Assembly: GCA_051004015.1 (NCBI GenBank)
Contig: JBPCKT010000150.1
Span: forward strand, 1 to 64,000
Direction of reading: 5' to 3'
Length of the DNA: 64,000 bases
DNA from: SXOA01 sp051004015
GTDB taxonomy: Bacteria > Planctomycetota > Planctomycetia > Pirellulales > Pirellulaceae
The position numbers and the translations under genes were made by a program. The notes under the pieces were generated by a model. It saw only the letters and a program-made list of their open reading frames with translations, was not told the DNA's origin and did not search any database. Shown here in pieces: positions 25,060-33,517 of this stretch (its first letter is position 1; each line of letters opens with the position of its first letter).

Positions 25060-25575
25060 CGGGAAAACTCTCCAAAGTTTTTTCGCAAATGGTCTCTTTT
25101 GGATACTGGACATGAGTATAATACACAGCGCCGGGGCGGAGCCCTGCCCGACAGCCGCCAGGAAGGCGATTGCTCCTTGACAATCCGGTTGTATTTAAGA
25201 AATTCGTGTAGCACCTCTAATGAGGTCGCTCATCGCTGCGCGGAAGGTTCGTATGCGCAGCAAGACACTTTCTCGCGATGGAACGATGACTTACGTCGCG
25301 GCGAATCGACGTAAGTCAAGCTGGCATCTACCGTCCTTCGCGGCGTCAAAGGGGTGTATAAGAAATCGCGAAAATGCAAGCCCCGTGAATAATCGCTGCT
25401 TTCGCAACCTTTGTTCCTACAATGACTTGCAGCGATGGTTTTATGCATGTTGCCGCGAAAACGAGGCTCCAAAACCTGAATAATTGTCACCTCTTTTGGG
25501 GGGATGTGGCGCATCGGGGCGACGGCTCATCCTAAGGCACTTACGGCGAGTGGAATTGACGTAAGTTGGAGTTCG
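25060..25575 (-). repeat. About 500-bp non-coding element, copy B
   Basis: Read on the minus strand it shares with 41464-41995, in the same order, the palindrome ACTTACGTC..., CAAGT, TTCTTATACACCCCT, a second palindrome GACTTACGTC...GACGTAAGTC, CGAACCTTCCGCGCAGCG, ATTGTCAAGGAGCAAT, CAGGGCTC and TATTATACTC-N-TGTCCAGTATCC. No credible reading frame spans it. It fills the gap between the small membrane protein and the TPP enzyme gene. Confidence 0.75.
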
Positions 25576-25581
25576 ACAAGT

Positions 25582-27297
25582 CTATCCATAGTTCAGCTTC
25601 GCCTGCGGCTGGCGGCTGATGGGGACGTCGAAGAGGACGGGGCCGGAGTTGGCTTGCCAGGCGGCGGTGATGGAGGAGCAGAGGTCGGCAGGATCTTCGA
25701 TGCGGCGGGCGGGGACGCCGAGGGAGCGGGCGAGGGAGACGAAGTCGATTTCGGGGGCGACGAGATCCATCCCTTCGAAGTTGCCGGCCTGGGCCTGGGG
25801 CAGGTTGAGTCCGCGAGCGCCGATTTTGAGAATCTGATACTGGGCGTTGTTGCAGATGACGAAGACGACCGGGATTTTGTATTTCGCCGCGGTCCAGAGC
25901 CCTTGAATGCCGTACATGGCGGCTCCTTCCCCGAGCAGGGCCAGCACCGGGCGGTCCGGCCAGGCGAGCTTGACGCCGATGGAAACGCCGAGTCCCCAGC
26001 CAAGTGCCCAGCCGCGATGGCCGAAGTAGCCGGTGGTGTTTTTGAGGACGCCGAGGCGTTCGAAGGTGGTGTTGGTGGTCGTCACCGCCTCTTCGATAAC
26101 GGCCACGTCGGGGGGCAGGATGTCGGCCAGGGCCCCCATCAGGCCGAGCGGCGTGAGCGGGCGGATGCCGCGTTGGCTTTCCACCTGGGCACGGAATTGT
26201 TCGCGGGCGGCAGAGTGCTTCTGCGTCCATTGCACGTGCCGCTGCATGGCCGCGTTTTTCTGCTCGCGGTCCATCAACTGATTGAGTTGGTGAAACAGCT
26301 CCAGCAGCGATTCGCGGGTGTCGCCGATGACGCCGACTTCCACCGGATAGTTTTTGCCAAGCTGCCAGGGGTTCTCATCGATTTGCACGAGGCGGATATG
26401 CTCGGGAATGGCCCGGCTCGGTTCGAAGTAGACATACTGCCGCAGCAGGTCCATGCCGACGACGAGGAGCACGTCATGCTCCGCCAGCCGCTCGCGGACT
26501 TCCGGCGACCAGAGTGGAAGGCCCTGGCCGTTGAGCGGATGGTCGCTGGGAAACGCCAGCCGGCCATGCGTGGTGCCGGACTCCGTGATGACGGGCGCGC
26601 CGAGCAGGTCGGCCACGATGCCGAGCTCCGTCATCGCCCCCCGCTCCGTCACGCGACTGCCGGCGAGGATGGCGGGGTTCTTTGCCAGGGCCAGGACTTC
26701 GGCGGCTTTTTGAATGGCTTCCAGTGGCGGGCGGATGCGGGAGTCTGGGAGGCGGATGGGTTCGTTAACCGGCTGAAGCCGGTTACTACCAACTTCCTCC
26801 ATCTGCACGTCGACGGGAATGGAGAGAAACACCGGCCCAGTCGGCGGCGTGAGGGCGGTCTGCACCGCGCGGCGGATGGCAGAAGGCAGGTCCTCCACCC
26901 GCTCCACTTCCGCGGCCCATTTGGTCCAGGGACGAGCCACGGCGACCATGTCACCCCACAGAATGGGCTCTTCGAACCGCAGTCGGCGGTCCTGCTGGCC
27001 GGCAGTGACCAGCAAGGGCGTCCCCTCGCGGTAGGCGTTGTAGAGCATCCCCATCGCGTTCCCGAGGCCGCAACTGATATGCAGGTTGACGACGCCGAGC
27101 GAGCCCGAGGCCATCGCAAAACCATCCGCCATCGCCATCACCGGCACTTCCTGCAACCCCAGGATGTAACGAATGCGGCGGTCCGTCACCAGCGCGTCAT
27201 TTAGCGGCAACTCCGTCGTACCGGGGTTGCCGAAGATGTGCTTCACGCCGAAGTCGGCGAGAAGGTCGAGGAAGGATTGAATGCCGGTCGATGCCAT
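25582..27297 (-). CDS. Thiamine-pyrophosphate decarboxylase, benzoylformate-decarboxylase-like
   Basis: 571 residues with the usual three domains. The N-terminal PYR domain has NPGTTELPLNDAL, the TPP-activating Glu in LGLQEVPVMAMADG and NLHISCGLGNAMGMLYNAYR, matching benzoylformate decarboxylase. The C-terminal PP domain has LGEGAAMYGIQGLWTAAKY...ICNN, where GEG replaces the usual GDG metal-binding motif. It probably decarboxylates an aromatic or branched 2-oxo acid; an acetolactate-synthase-like role is the alternative. The linker between the first two domains holds a short palindrome (26765-26785) read in frame. It stands alone, divergent from the DUF3052 gene. Confidence 0.85.
   Translation of the reverse strand: MASTGIQSFLDLLADFGVKHIFGNPGTTELPLNDALVTDRRIRYILGLQEVPVMAMADGFAMASGSLGVVNLHISCGLGNAMGMLYNAYREGTPLLVTAGQQDRRLRFEEPILWGDMVAVARPWTKWAAEVERVEDLPSAIRRAVQTALTPPTGPVFLSIPVDVQMEEVGSNRLQPVNEPIRLPDSRIRPPLEAIQKAAEVLALAKNPAILAGSRVTERGAMTELGIVADLLGAPVITESGTTHGRLAFPSDHPLNGQGLPLWSPEVRERLAEHDVLLVVGMDLLRQYVYFEPSRAIPEHIRLVQIDENPWQLGKNYPVEVGVIGDTRESLLELFHQLNQLMDREQKNAAMQRHVQWTQKHSAAREQFRAQVESQRGIRPLTPLGLMGALADILPPDVAVIEEAVTTTNTTFERLGVLKNTTGYFGHRGWALGWGLGVSIGVKLAWPDRPVLALLGEGAAMYGIQGLWTAAKYKIPVVFVICNNAQYQILKIGARGLNLPQAQAGNFEGMDLVAPEIDFVSLARSLGVPARRIEDPADLCSSITAAWQANSGPVLFDVPISRQPQAKLNYG
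26765..26785. repeat. Short palindrome inside the TPP enzyme gene
   Basis: TTAACCGGCTGAAGCCGGTT plus A is a near-perfect palindrome (TAACCGGCT/AGCCGGTTA). It encodes SNRLQPVN in the linker after the first domain. Confidence 0.6.
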
Positions 27298-27344
27298 GCC
27301 AGGATTGTAGCCTTGGAGAATGAGCAGGAAACAGGATATGGACC

Positions 27345-27758
27345 ATGGCCGGCTATTCAGGAACTCCCCTCGTCCAGAAACTCGGCATCAAGGAAAGTGC
27401 CGCCGTGCTGCTCGTGAGTCCACCGGAGGGCTTTTTGAAAACGCTCGGTCCTTTGCCGGTGGAGGCGGAAATAGTTTCCCCCCGCAGCCGCGAAAAGCTG
27501 GATGTGGCGCTCTTGTTTGTGCTCTCTCGGAAGAAGTTGGAGCAGGAGTTTGCCCGATTGGCGGCCCGGTTGAAACCGGCGGGTGGGCTGTGGGTTTGCT
27601 GGCCGAAGAAGGCGTCGGGAGTGACGACCGATTTGACGGAGGACGTGATTCGTGAAGTCGGCCTGGCAGCCGGTCTTGTCGATAATAAGGTCTGTGCGGT
27701 GGATGAAACGTGGTCCGGTCTGCGGTTCGTGATTCGACTGGCCGACCGGAAGAAATGA
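27345..27758 (+). CDS. DUF3052 family protein (137 aa)
   Basis: A compact cytoplasmic protein matching DUF3052: AGYSGTPLVQKLGIKE at the N-terminus, DVALLFVLSRKKLEQEF, then GGLWVCWPKKASGV and the C-terminal DETWSGLRFVIRLADRKK. The fold looks Rossmann-like with a conserved WPKK/WSGLRF pair; no activity is established. The ATG follows AGGA by eight bases. The gene is divergent from the TPP decarboxylase. Confidence 0.88.
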   Translation: MAGYSGTPLVQKLGIKESAAVLLVSPPEGFLKTLGPLPVEAEIVSPRSREKLDVALLFVLSRKKLEQEFARLAARLKPAGGLWVCWPKKASGVTTDLTEDVIREVGLAAGLVDNKVCAVDETWSGLRFVIRLADRKK

Positions 27759-27834
27759 CCGCTCGCTTGACGCACCCCCCAGCCGCAATTAGTCTGAAGG
27801 TTACGCACCACCGCGAATTCCACGAGAGATTGGC

Positions 27835-28008
27835 ATGTCCACCGCCCCCACCACGCCGGAAGCTCCGAAGCCGAAAAAGCCGGGGACGAATGTCTATACC
27901 GTGATGCTGGGACTTTCTCTGCTCGCCATCTGCCTGGCCTGCGTGTTCCTGTTCCTGGAATGGAACAGCTACAACCGGGAGATCATTCCCGGCAAGCCGC
28001 TCTTCTAA
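27835..28008 (+). CDS. Small single-span membrane protein (57 aa)
   Basis: A Pro/Lys-rich N-terminus (TPEAPKPKKPGTN), one transmembrane helix (VYTVMLGLSLLAICLACVFL) and a short tail (EWNSYNREIIPGKPLF). The ATG at 27835 follows GAGAGA by about six bases. Such proteins are common in planctomycetes; function unknown. Confidence 0.6.
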   Translation: MSTAPTTPEAPKPKKPGTNVYTVMLGLSLLAICLACVFLFLEWNSYNREIIPGKPLF

Positions 28009-28103
28009 GTCGGCACGGCGGCAGCAGCATATTGTGCGGCGTGAGGTAGAGGGTACAACGTAGTTGTCGTTGACGATCCCTCCACCATGAGACGGCTCCC
28101 GCC

Positions 28104-29138
28104 ATGCGCACCTTCCTTCTGCTCTCGTTTCTGACCCTCGCTGTTTCTCCTCTCGCCTTAGCAGCAGAGCCCTACCAGGTTTCCGAGGACGAAAAGGAAA
28201 TCACGCTCAGTACGCCAGAGTTGAGCGCCAAGATTCATAAAAAGGGCTACGTCACCGGCATTGCCGCCCAGACGTTCGTGGATAAGAAGACGGGCTTCAA
28301 GGACGCCGGCTATGGGCTCGACATTGTCGACTGGATCATGGAGCCAGGGAGCGATGAGAAGTACCGCGACGAATTGCCCAAGGAGATGGTCTATCAGTTC
28401 GGCAACGACTACCACGGCAAAGGGCAAAAGCGTTCGATTGAGGGACCGCAGATTTGCACCCAGGCCAAAGAGCTGTCTCCGGTCGTCATCAAGGGGAAGG
28501 ACTTCGTCGCTATCCGCCAGTCGTACAAATACAAAACGGCAGCCCCCGGCAAAAAGACCGGCAGCATCTGGACGCAGCACCTGGTCTTTCCAGCCGGCAA
28601 GCGCTACTTCGTGTCCAGCGACCGAATTGACGCCGTCAACGACAGCCCGGCGATGTTCCTGCGGATCGATATGCCGGGCCACATCAAGCACAAGGAAGGA
28701 GACACGTTTAGCGAAATCTATCTCTCCTACTTCGGCGACAAGGGACGTATCCCTGCCAAGGAATTCCTTACCAACTTTGCCCCCGACGAGAAATACAACT
28801 ATCGCCGCGACCGCCTGGAAAAAGCCGGCCAGAAGCTCCCCAGCCGCATCATCCGCGGCTATCGGCTGCGAGATGCGGCGACCGGAAAGGACGGCCCGTG
28901 GCTGCTGGGGATGACGCTCGACCCGGCCATCGTCAGTGAAGGCTGGTGCCACCAGCGGGGCTACGTCTGCATGATTGAAGAATTCGGCGAAGTCCCCATC
29001 AAGTCCGGCCAGCACTTCTCCGCCGCCTTCATCGTCGGCTTCTTTGATTCGATTGAAGAAGCGGAAAAGGTGTATGACGAGCACAAGGGAGCGAAGGAGG
29101 TGCAGGTCGACGAGCAGGGGTGGAAACTGGTCAAATGA
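28104..29138 (+). CDS. Secreted protein of unknown function (344 aa)
   Basis: A signal peptide (LLLSFLTLAVSPLALA, residues 5-20) is followed by a beta-rich domain with many Tyr/Lys/Asp positions (IHKKGYVTGIAAQTFVDKKT, GPWLLGMTLDPAIVSEGWCH, RGYVCMIEEFGEVPIKSGQH). It looks like a sugar-binding or DUF-type beta-sandwich but no family could be named. The M19 dipeptidase gene follows 53 bp downstream after a short repeat. Confidence 0.65.
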   Translation: MRTFLLLSFLTLAVSPLALAAEPYQVSEDEKEITLSTPELSAKIHKKGYVTGIAAQTFVDKKTGFKDAGYGLDIVDWIMEPGSDEKYRDELPKEMVYQFGNDYHGKGQKRSIEGPQICTQAKELSPVVIKGKDFVAIRQSYKYKTAAPGKKTGSIWTQHLVFPAGKRYFVSSDRIDAVNDSPAMFLRIDMPGHIKHKEGDTFSEIYLSYFGDKGRIPAKEFLTNFAPDEKYNYRRDRLEKAGQKLPSRIIRGYRLRDAATGKDGPWLLGMTLDPAIVSEGWCHQRGYVCMIEEFGEVPIKSGQHFSAAFIVGFFDSIEEAEKVYDEHKGAKEVQVDEQGWKLVK

Positions 29139-29166
29139 CGAATTCCGAATGGCGAATGACGAACTA
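29136..29166. repeat. Single GAATGGCGAATGACGAA repeat
   Basis: TGACGAATTCCGAATGGCGA and the following ATGACGAACT match the family seen at 9522-9550 and 10095-10184. It overlaps the stop of the preceding gene and lies before the dipeptidase gene. Confidence 0.7.
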
Positions 29167-29191
29167 AAAGAAGTCAAATCCAGGAACTCAC

Positions 29192-30262
29192 ATGCTGTTG
29201 TTTGACGCCCATCTTGACCTCTCCATGAACGCCCTGGAGTGGAACCGCGATTTGACGCGGCCGCTGGAGGAAGTGCGCCGCCGCGAGAAGGGGAAGACCG
29301 ATAAGGTGGACCGCGGCGTGGGCGTCTGCACGCTGCCGGAGATGCGAAAGGGAGAAATTGGCATCTGCATCGCCACCCAGATTGGTCGCTACGTCGCCGA
29401 GGGGAACCCGCTGCCGGGGTGGCACTCGCCGGAGATTGCCTGGGCCCAGACGCAGGGGCAACTCGCCTGGTACAAGGCGATGGAGGACGCCGGAGAGATG
29501 GTGCAGATCTTCACAAAAACTGACCTGCAGAAGCACGTCAAGCTGTGGCAGGACGATCCGTCCGAGCGTGCCCCCATCGGCTTCATCTTGTCGCTGGAGG
29601 GGGCCGACTCCATCGTCAATCTCAACTACATGGAGAAGGCGTACGCCCGCGGCCTGCGGGCGATTGAGCCGGCACATTATGGGCCGGGCCGATACAGCCC
29701 CGGCACGGGAATGGAAGGTGGCCTGACGCCGGCGGGGCGGGAGCTGGTGAAGGAGATGGCTCGCATCGGCATCGCCCTCGACGTGACGCACCTGACCGAC
29801 GATGCCTTCTGGGAGTCGCTCGACCTCTACATCGGCCCCGTCTGGGCCAGCCACAACAACTGCCGGGCCCTGGTCCCGCACCAACGGCAGTTTAGCGACG
29901 AGCAGTTGCGAGAGCTGATCCGCCGCGATGCCGTCATCGGGGCCGCCTTCGACGCCTGGATGATGGTCCCGGGCTGGATAAGGGGAAAGACAACGCCGCA
30001 GGACACGGGCGTGATGATTTCCCACGCCGCCGATCACATCGACCACATCTGCCAGCTCGCCGGCAGCGCCCGGCACTGCGGCATCGGCAGTGACCTGGAC
30101 GGCGGGTATGGCACGGAGCAGACGCCGGGGGATCTCGATTCCATTGCCGATTTACAATCTCTGGCGGGCATTCTGGCCCGCCGCGGCTACAGCGAGACCG
30201 ACGTCGCTGGTATCATGCATGGGAACTGGATTCGTAAGCTGAATGAAGCGTTGCCGGCGTGA
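29192..30262 (+). CDS. Membrane (renal) dipeptidase family protein, M19
   Basis: A 356-residue zinc amidohydrolase-fold enzyme cleaving dipeptides, often with D-residues or beta-lactam-like bonds. Motifs: FDAHLDLSM (metal ligands), LSLEGAD (bridging Glu), GIALDVTHLTDDAF, WASHNNCRALVPHQRQ, HCGIGSDLDGG (catalytic Asp) and the closing GNWIRKLNEAL. The ATG follows AGGA by six bases. No signal peptide is seen, so it is probably cytoplasmic. It is followed after nine bases by a sugar-acid dehydratase-like gene in the same transcript. Confidence 0.92.
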   Translation: MLLFDAHLDLSMNALEWNRDLTRPLEEVRRREKGKTDKVDRGVGVCTLPEMRKGEIGICIATQIGRYVAEGNPLPGWHSPEIAWAQTQGQLAWYKAMEDAGEMVQIFTKTDLQKHVKLWQDDPSERAPIGFILSLEGADSIVNLNYMEKAYARGLRAIEPAHYGPGRYSPGTGMEGGLTPAGRELVKEMARIGIALDVTHLTDDAFWESLDLYIGPVWASHNNCRALVPHQRQFSDEQLRELIRRDAVIGAAFDAWMMVPGWIRGKTTPQDTGVMISHAADHIDHICQLAGSARHCGIGSDLDGGYGTEQTPGDLDSIADLQSLAGILARRGYSETDVAGIMHGNWIRKLNEALPA

Positions 30263-30271
30263 GATGACCCC

Positions 30272-31129
30272 ATGAAACTCGCCAAGTACATGCTCCCCGC
30301 TGGCCGGCCTGGCGTCGGCCGCATTGAGGGGGATGATTTGCTCCCCCTGGATCTCGCCAAGGGGCAGTACCGCAGCCTGTTTGAGATTCTCGAGGCCGAC
30401 AACGCCTACGAGGCCGCGGACTTTCTCACGCAGGTGGGCGTGCATATTCCGCTCAGCCACGTGACGCTCCTGCCGCCGATTGATAACCAGGAAGTCTGGG
30501 CCGCCGGCGTGACCTACAAGCGTAGCCGGGCGGCCCGGATGGAAGAATCGGAATCGGCGGCTTCGTGCTATGACCGCGTTTATGCGTCGCCGCGGCCGGA
30601 GCTGTTTTTCAAGGCCTCGCCCCACCGCGTCTCCGGCCACGGCCAGCCCCTTCGCATCCGCAAAGACAGCGAGTGGAACGTCCCCGAGCCGGAGATGACG
30701 CTCGTCCTAAACTCCAAGTTGCAGCTCGTCGGTTTCACCATCGGCAACGACATGAGCAGCCGCGATATTGAAGGGGACAACCCGCTCTACCTGCCGCAGG
30801 CCAAGGTCTACAACCAGTGCTGCGGCCTGGGCCCATGGATCACGCTGCCGGTCGGGATGCCGGCCCGCGAGGCGACGAGCATCCACCTCGTCATCCGCCG
30901 CGGCCGGCGCGAGGAGTTTCGCGGCACGACCGGGATCGACCAGATGGCCCGCTCCTACGAAAACCTCATCGGCTGGCTAGGGCGAGACAACTCCTTCCCC
31001 ACCGGCGCATTCCTCCTCACCGGCACCGGCATCGTCCCGGACAGCAGCTTTACCCTCCAGCCCGGCGACGAAGTCGAAATCAGCATCGACGGGATAGGCA
31101 CGCTGGTGAATCCGATTGTGCAGGGATAG
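30272..31129 (+). CDS. Fumarylacetoacetate-hydrolase-fold 2-keto-3-deoxy-sugar-acid dehydratase-like
   Basis: 285 residues resembling 2-dehydro-3-deoxy-D-arabinonate dehydratase within the FAH family: GVTYKRSRAARMEESE, RPELFFKASPHRV, WNVPEPEMTLVL (metal-binding Glu residues), GFTIGNDMSSRDIEGDNPLY and LPQAKVYNQCCGLGPW. This enzyme converts the 2-keto-3-deoxy acid to 2,5-dioxovalerate (2-oxoglutarate semialdehyde). The next gene encodes the matching dehydrogenase, which strengthens the call. A REP palindrome separates the two genes. Confidence 0.85.
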   Translation: MKLAKYMLPAGRPGVGRIEGDDLLPLDLAKGQYRSLFEILEADNAYEAADFLTQVGVHIPLSHVTLLPPIDNQEVWAAGVTYKRSRAARMEESESAASCYDRVYASPRPELFFKASPHRVSGHGQPLRIRKDSEWNVPEPEMTLVLNSKLQLVGFTIGNDMSSRDIEGDNPLYLPQAKVYNQCCGLGPWITLPVGMPAREATSIHLVIRRGRREEFRGTTGIDQMARSYENLIGWLGRDNSFPTGAFLLTGTGIVPDSSFTLQPGDEVEISIDGIGTLVNPIVQG

Positions 31130-31139
31130 CGTCGTGAAC

Positions 31140-31216
31140 GGGGTCGGGAGGGTTTTTCGCGGCCCACGACCCTTGGTTGGCCTTACGCAATCTCCGCGAA
31201 AACTCCTCCCGACCCC
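31140..31216. repeat. GTCGGGA-family REP palindrome between two pathway genes
   Basis: Arms GGGGTCGGGAGGGTTTTTCG (31140-31159) and the complement CGAAAACTCCTCCCGACCCC (31197-31216). It sits in the 98-bp spacer between the dehydratase and dehydrogenase genes; a hairpin here could act on differential expression or mRNA stability. Confidence 0.88.
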
Positions 31217-31227
31217 TTCTTGCCACC

Positions 31228-32805
31228 ATGCCCATTCAGCCCGTCCTTATCAACGGTTCCTGGCGCCCCGCCAGTGCCTCCTCCACCTTCCGCGGCGAAA
31301 ACCCTGCAACCACGGAGCCTCTACCGGAGGAGTACCCAGTTTCCACCTGGCAGGACTGCGATGCCGCGCTTGCCGCTGCGGTGGAGGCCGCGGCGGAAAT
31401 GAGATCGCTTGATGGCGAGAAGATTGCCGCGTTCCTCGAGTCCTTCGCGGCGAAGATTGAAGGCCGCAAGGACGACCTGGTGAAGCTTGCCAATCTGGAA
31501 ACGGCCCTCCCCGTATCGCCCCGCCTGGCCGATGGCGAGTTGCCACGGACGACCAATCAGCTTCGGCAGGCGGCAGCAGCGGCGAGGGACGGCTCGTGGG
31601 CCGCGCCGACGATTGATACCAAGCAGAACATCCGCAGCATGTTGGAGCCGATTGGTCCGGTCATCGTTTTCGGCCCGAACAATTTTCCCTTCGCGTTCAA
31701 CAGCGCCTCCGGCGGCGATTTTGCCGCGGCGATCGCGGCTGGCAATCCCGTTATCGCCAAAGCGAACACCTCTCATCCTGGCACGACGAAGCTGATGGCG
31801 GAGCTCGCGCATGTCGCCGCGCAAGAGACCGGCATGCCTCCCGCCACGGTGCAGCTCCTCTATCGCACCAGCCATGAAGACGGCGAGCGGCTAGTAAGCG
31901 ACTTCCGGGTCGGAGCCGTCGGCTACACCGGCAGCCGCAGCGCTGGGCTGAAGCTCAAAGCCGCCGCCGACCGCACGGGCCGGCCGTTTTATGCGGAGCT
32001 TTCCAGCGTGAACCCGGTCGTCATCCTCCCCGGCGCACTTGATGAGAAAGCTGATGACATTGCCGGCCAGTTTTCCACAAGCTGCCTGATGGGAACCGGC
32101 CAGTTCTGCACCAACCCCGGCCTGGTCGTCATGATCGCCGGGCCTCCGACGGAGAAGTTCATTGCCGTGCTGGTTGAGAAGTTCAAAGCCGCTCCGGTCG
32201 GCACGCTCCTCTCCAGCGGAGTCGGCAAGTCCCTGGAAAGAGGTGTTGCGTCCCTGACACAGGCCGGAGCGCAGATTCTCGTCGGCGGCAAAGCGGGCGG
32301 GGGCAAGGGACATAGTTTCGCCAACACGCTGCTCCGCGTGAGTGGCGCTGGGTACCTCAAGAATCCCGAAGCACTGCAAGCCGAAGCCTTCGGCAATGCT
32401 TCGCTCTTCGTCGTGGCCGAGAACGTTGAAGACGCGGCTCACATCCTGAGCAAGCTGGAAGGGAACCTCACCGGCTGCATCTATTCCCATACGCAAGGAG
32501 CCGACGACCCCGCCTACAAGCTCCTTGCCAACATCCTGCGCCAGAAGGTCGGCCGGCTGCTTAACGACAAGATGCCGACCGGCGTGGCGGTCAGCCCCGC
32601 GATGAATCACGGCGGACCTTTCCCCGCCACGGGCCACCCCGGTTTCACCGCGGTCGGCATTCCCGCCTCTCTCCGCCGCTTCGCCATGCTCGCCTGCTAC
32701 GACGGCGTCCGCCAACCTCGCCTCCCCGCGGCCCTCCAGGACAAAAACCCGACGGGCAAACTCTGGCGGCAAGTGGACGGAGAGTGGACCACGCGGGATG
32801 TGTAA
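31228..32805 (+). CDS. Aldehyde dehydrogenase, 2,5-dioxovalerate dehydrogenase-like
   Basis: 525 residues from the ATG at 31228; an earlier in-frame ATG at 31177 is inside the repeat. Family motifs: IGPVIVFGPNNFPFAFNSAS (Asn of the active site), VGYTGSRSAGLKL (NAD(P) region), FYAELSSVNPVVI (general-base Glu) and GTGQFCTNPG (catalytic Cys). It most resembles NADP-dependent 2-oxoglutarate-semialdehyde dehydrogenases, which finish oxidative pentose or hexuronate degradation (Weimberg type). The upstream gene supplies the likely substrate. Confidence 0.88.
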   Translation: MPIQPVLINGSWRPASASSTFRGENPATTEPLPEEYPVSTWQDCDAALAAAVEAAAEMRSLDGEKIAAFLESFAAKIEGRKDDLVKLANLETALPVSPRLADGELPRTTNQLRQAAAAARDGSWAAPTIDTKQNIRSMLEPIGPVIVFGPNNFPFAFNSASGGDFAAAIAAGNPVIAKANTSHPGTTKLMAELAHVAAQETGMPPATVQLLYRTSHEDGERLVSDFRVGAVGYTGSRSAGLKLKAAADRTGRPFYAELSSVNPVVILPGALDEKADDIAGQFSTSCLMGTGQFCTNPGLVVMIAGPPTEKFIAVLVEKFKAAPVGTLLSSGVGKSLERGVASLTQAGAQILVGGKAGGGKGHSFANTLLRVSGAGYLKNPEALQAEAFGNASLFVVAENVEDAAHILSKLEGNLTGCIYSHTQGADDPAYKLLANILRQKVGRLLNDKMPTGVAVSPAMNHGGPFPATGHPGFTAVGIPASLRRFAMLACYDGVRQPRLPAALQDKNPTGKLWRQVDGEWTTRDV

Positions 32806-32867
32806 GCCAAGCCTGTTCGTCATTCACCAGCTACAATGGGATAAGGCACCTGACACCGAGGCGAACC

Positions 32868-33113
32868 ATGACACTTAACGCGCACATCCTTAACGGGAGT
32901 ATTGTTCTGGACGAACCACAACCCTTGCCGGAAGGTGCAGCGGTGCAAGTAGTGCTCGTTGTGGAGGGTGTCGCTGCCGCTACCTCAGACATTGTCGAGC
33001 CACCGACACTTTATGAGCGGCTCGCGCCAGTCATAGGTGCCGTTACCGGACTTCCCTCGGACCTTTCCATTAATCACGACCATTACTTGTACGGCGTTCC
33101 CAAGAAGCCATGA
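32868..33113 (+). CDS. Putative antitoxin of a PIN-domain toxin (81 aa)
   Basis: From the ATG at 32868. The N-terminus (LNAHILNGSIVLDEPQPLPE) resembles the short beta-strand proteins, AF2212-like, often found before PIN toxins. The C-terminus ends in INHDHYLYGVPKKP, as in antitoxins of this type that contact the toxin. It overlaps the toxin start by four bases (ATGA), so the two are translationally coupled. Family-level identification is moderate. Confidence 0.75.
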   Translation: MTLNAHILNGSIVLDEPQPLPEGAAVQVVLVVEGVAAATSDIVEPPTLYERLAPVIGAVTGLPSDLSINHDHYLYGVPKKP

Positions 33114-33511
33114 AGGCCGTCTTTGCCGATACGGTGTTCTTCGTCGCGCTGCTCAGCGCGGATGACCAGTATCACGACCAAGCCGTCCGCTTGAGCGGCA
33201 CAACCCGCCATCCGATTCTGACGACCGAATTCGTGCTGCTGGAGGTCGCCAATGCCCTCAGTTCAGCTCTTCGTCGGCAGGGTTTCTCGACTCTTTGGAA
33301 ACAGTTGCGCTCCGATCCGTTCACTCGAATCGTTTCTGCCACGTCGACACTGTTTACCCGAGGCCACGAGCTTTATGAGAACCGTCCTGACAAGGACTGG
33401 TCCCTTACGGACTGCATTTCCTTCGTCGTGATGAAGGCTGAAGGCGTCACCGAAGCGCTCACGGCGGATCATCATTTTGAACAGGCGGGGTTGGTTCGCC
33501 TGATGCAATAA
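33110..33511 (+). CDS. PIN-domain ribonuclease toxin (VapC-like)
   Basis: 133 residues of a PIN domain with the acidic active-site set: FADTVFFVALL (first Asp), LLEVANAL (Glu), DKDWSLTDCISFVVM (Asp residues) and the closing ALTADHHFEQAG. VapC-like toxins cut tRNA or rRNA and are held by a partner antitoxin, here the overlapping upstream gene. Confidence 0.88.
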   Translation: MKAVFADTVFFVALLSADDQYHDQAVRLSGTTRHPILTTEFVLLEVANALSSALRRQGFSTLWKQLRSDPFTRIVSATSTLFTRGHELYENRPDKDWSLTDCISFVVMKAEGVTEALTADHHFEQAGLVRLMQ

Positions 33512-33517
33512 CGCTTC

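Noticed and set aside
24957..25214. N-terminal extension of the small membrane protein
   Set aside because: The extra 86 residues are encoded by a REP and the 500-bp element; the ATG at 24956 begins directly before the first helix.
25504..27204. A 566-codon open frame antisense to the TPP enzyme gene
   Set aside because: Shadow frame; the complementary strand has all TPP-enzyme motifs.
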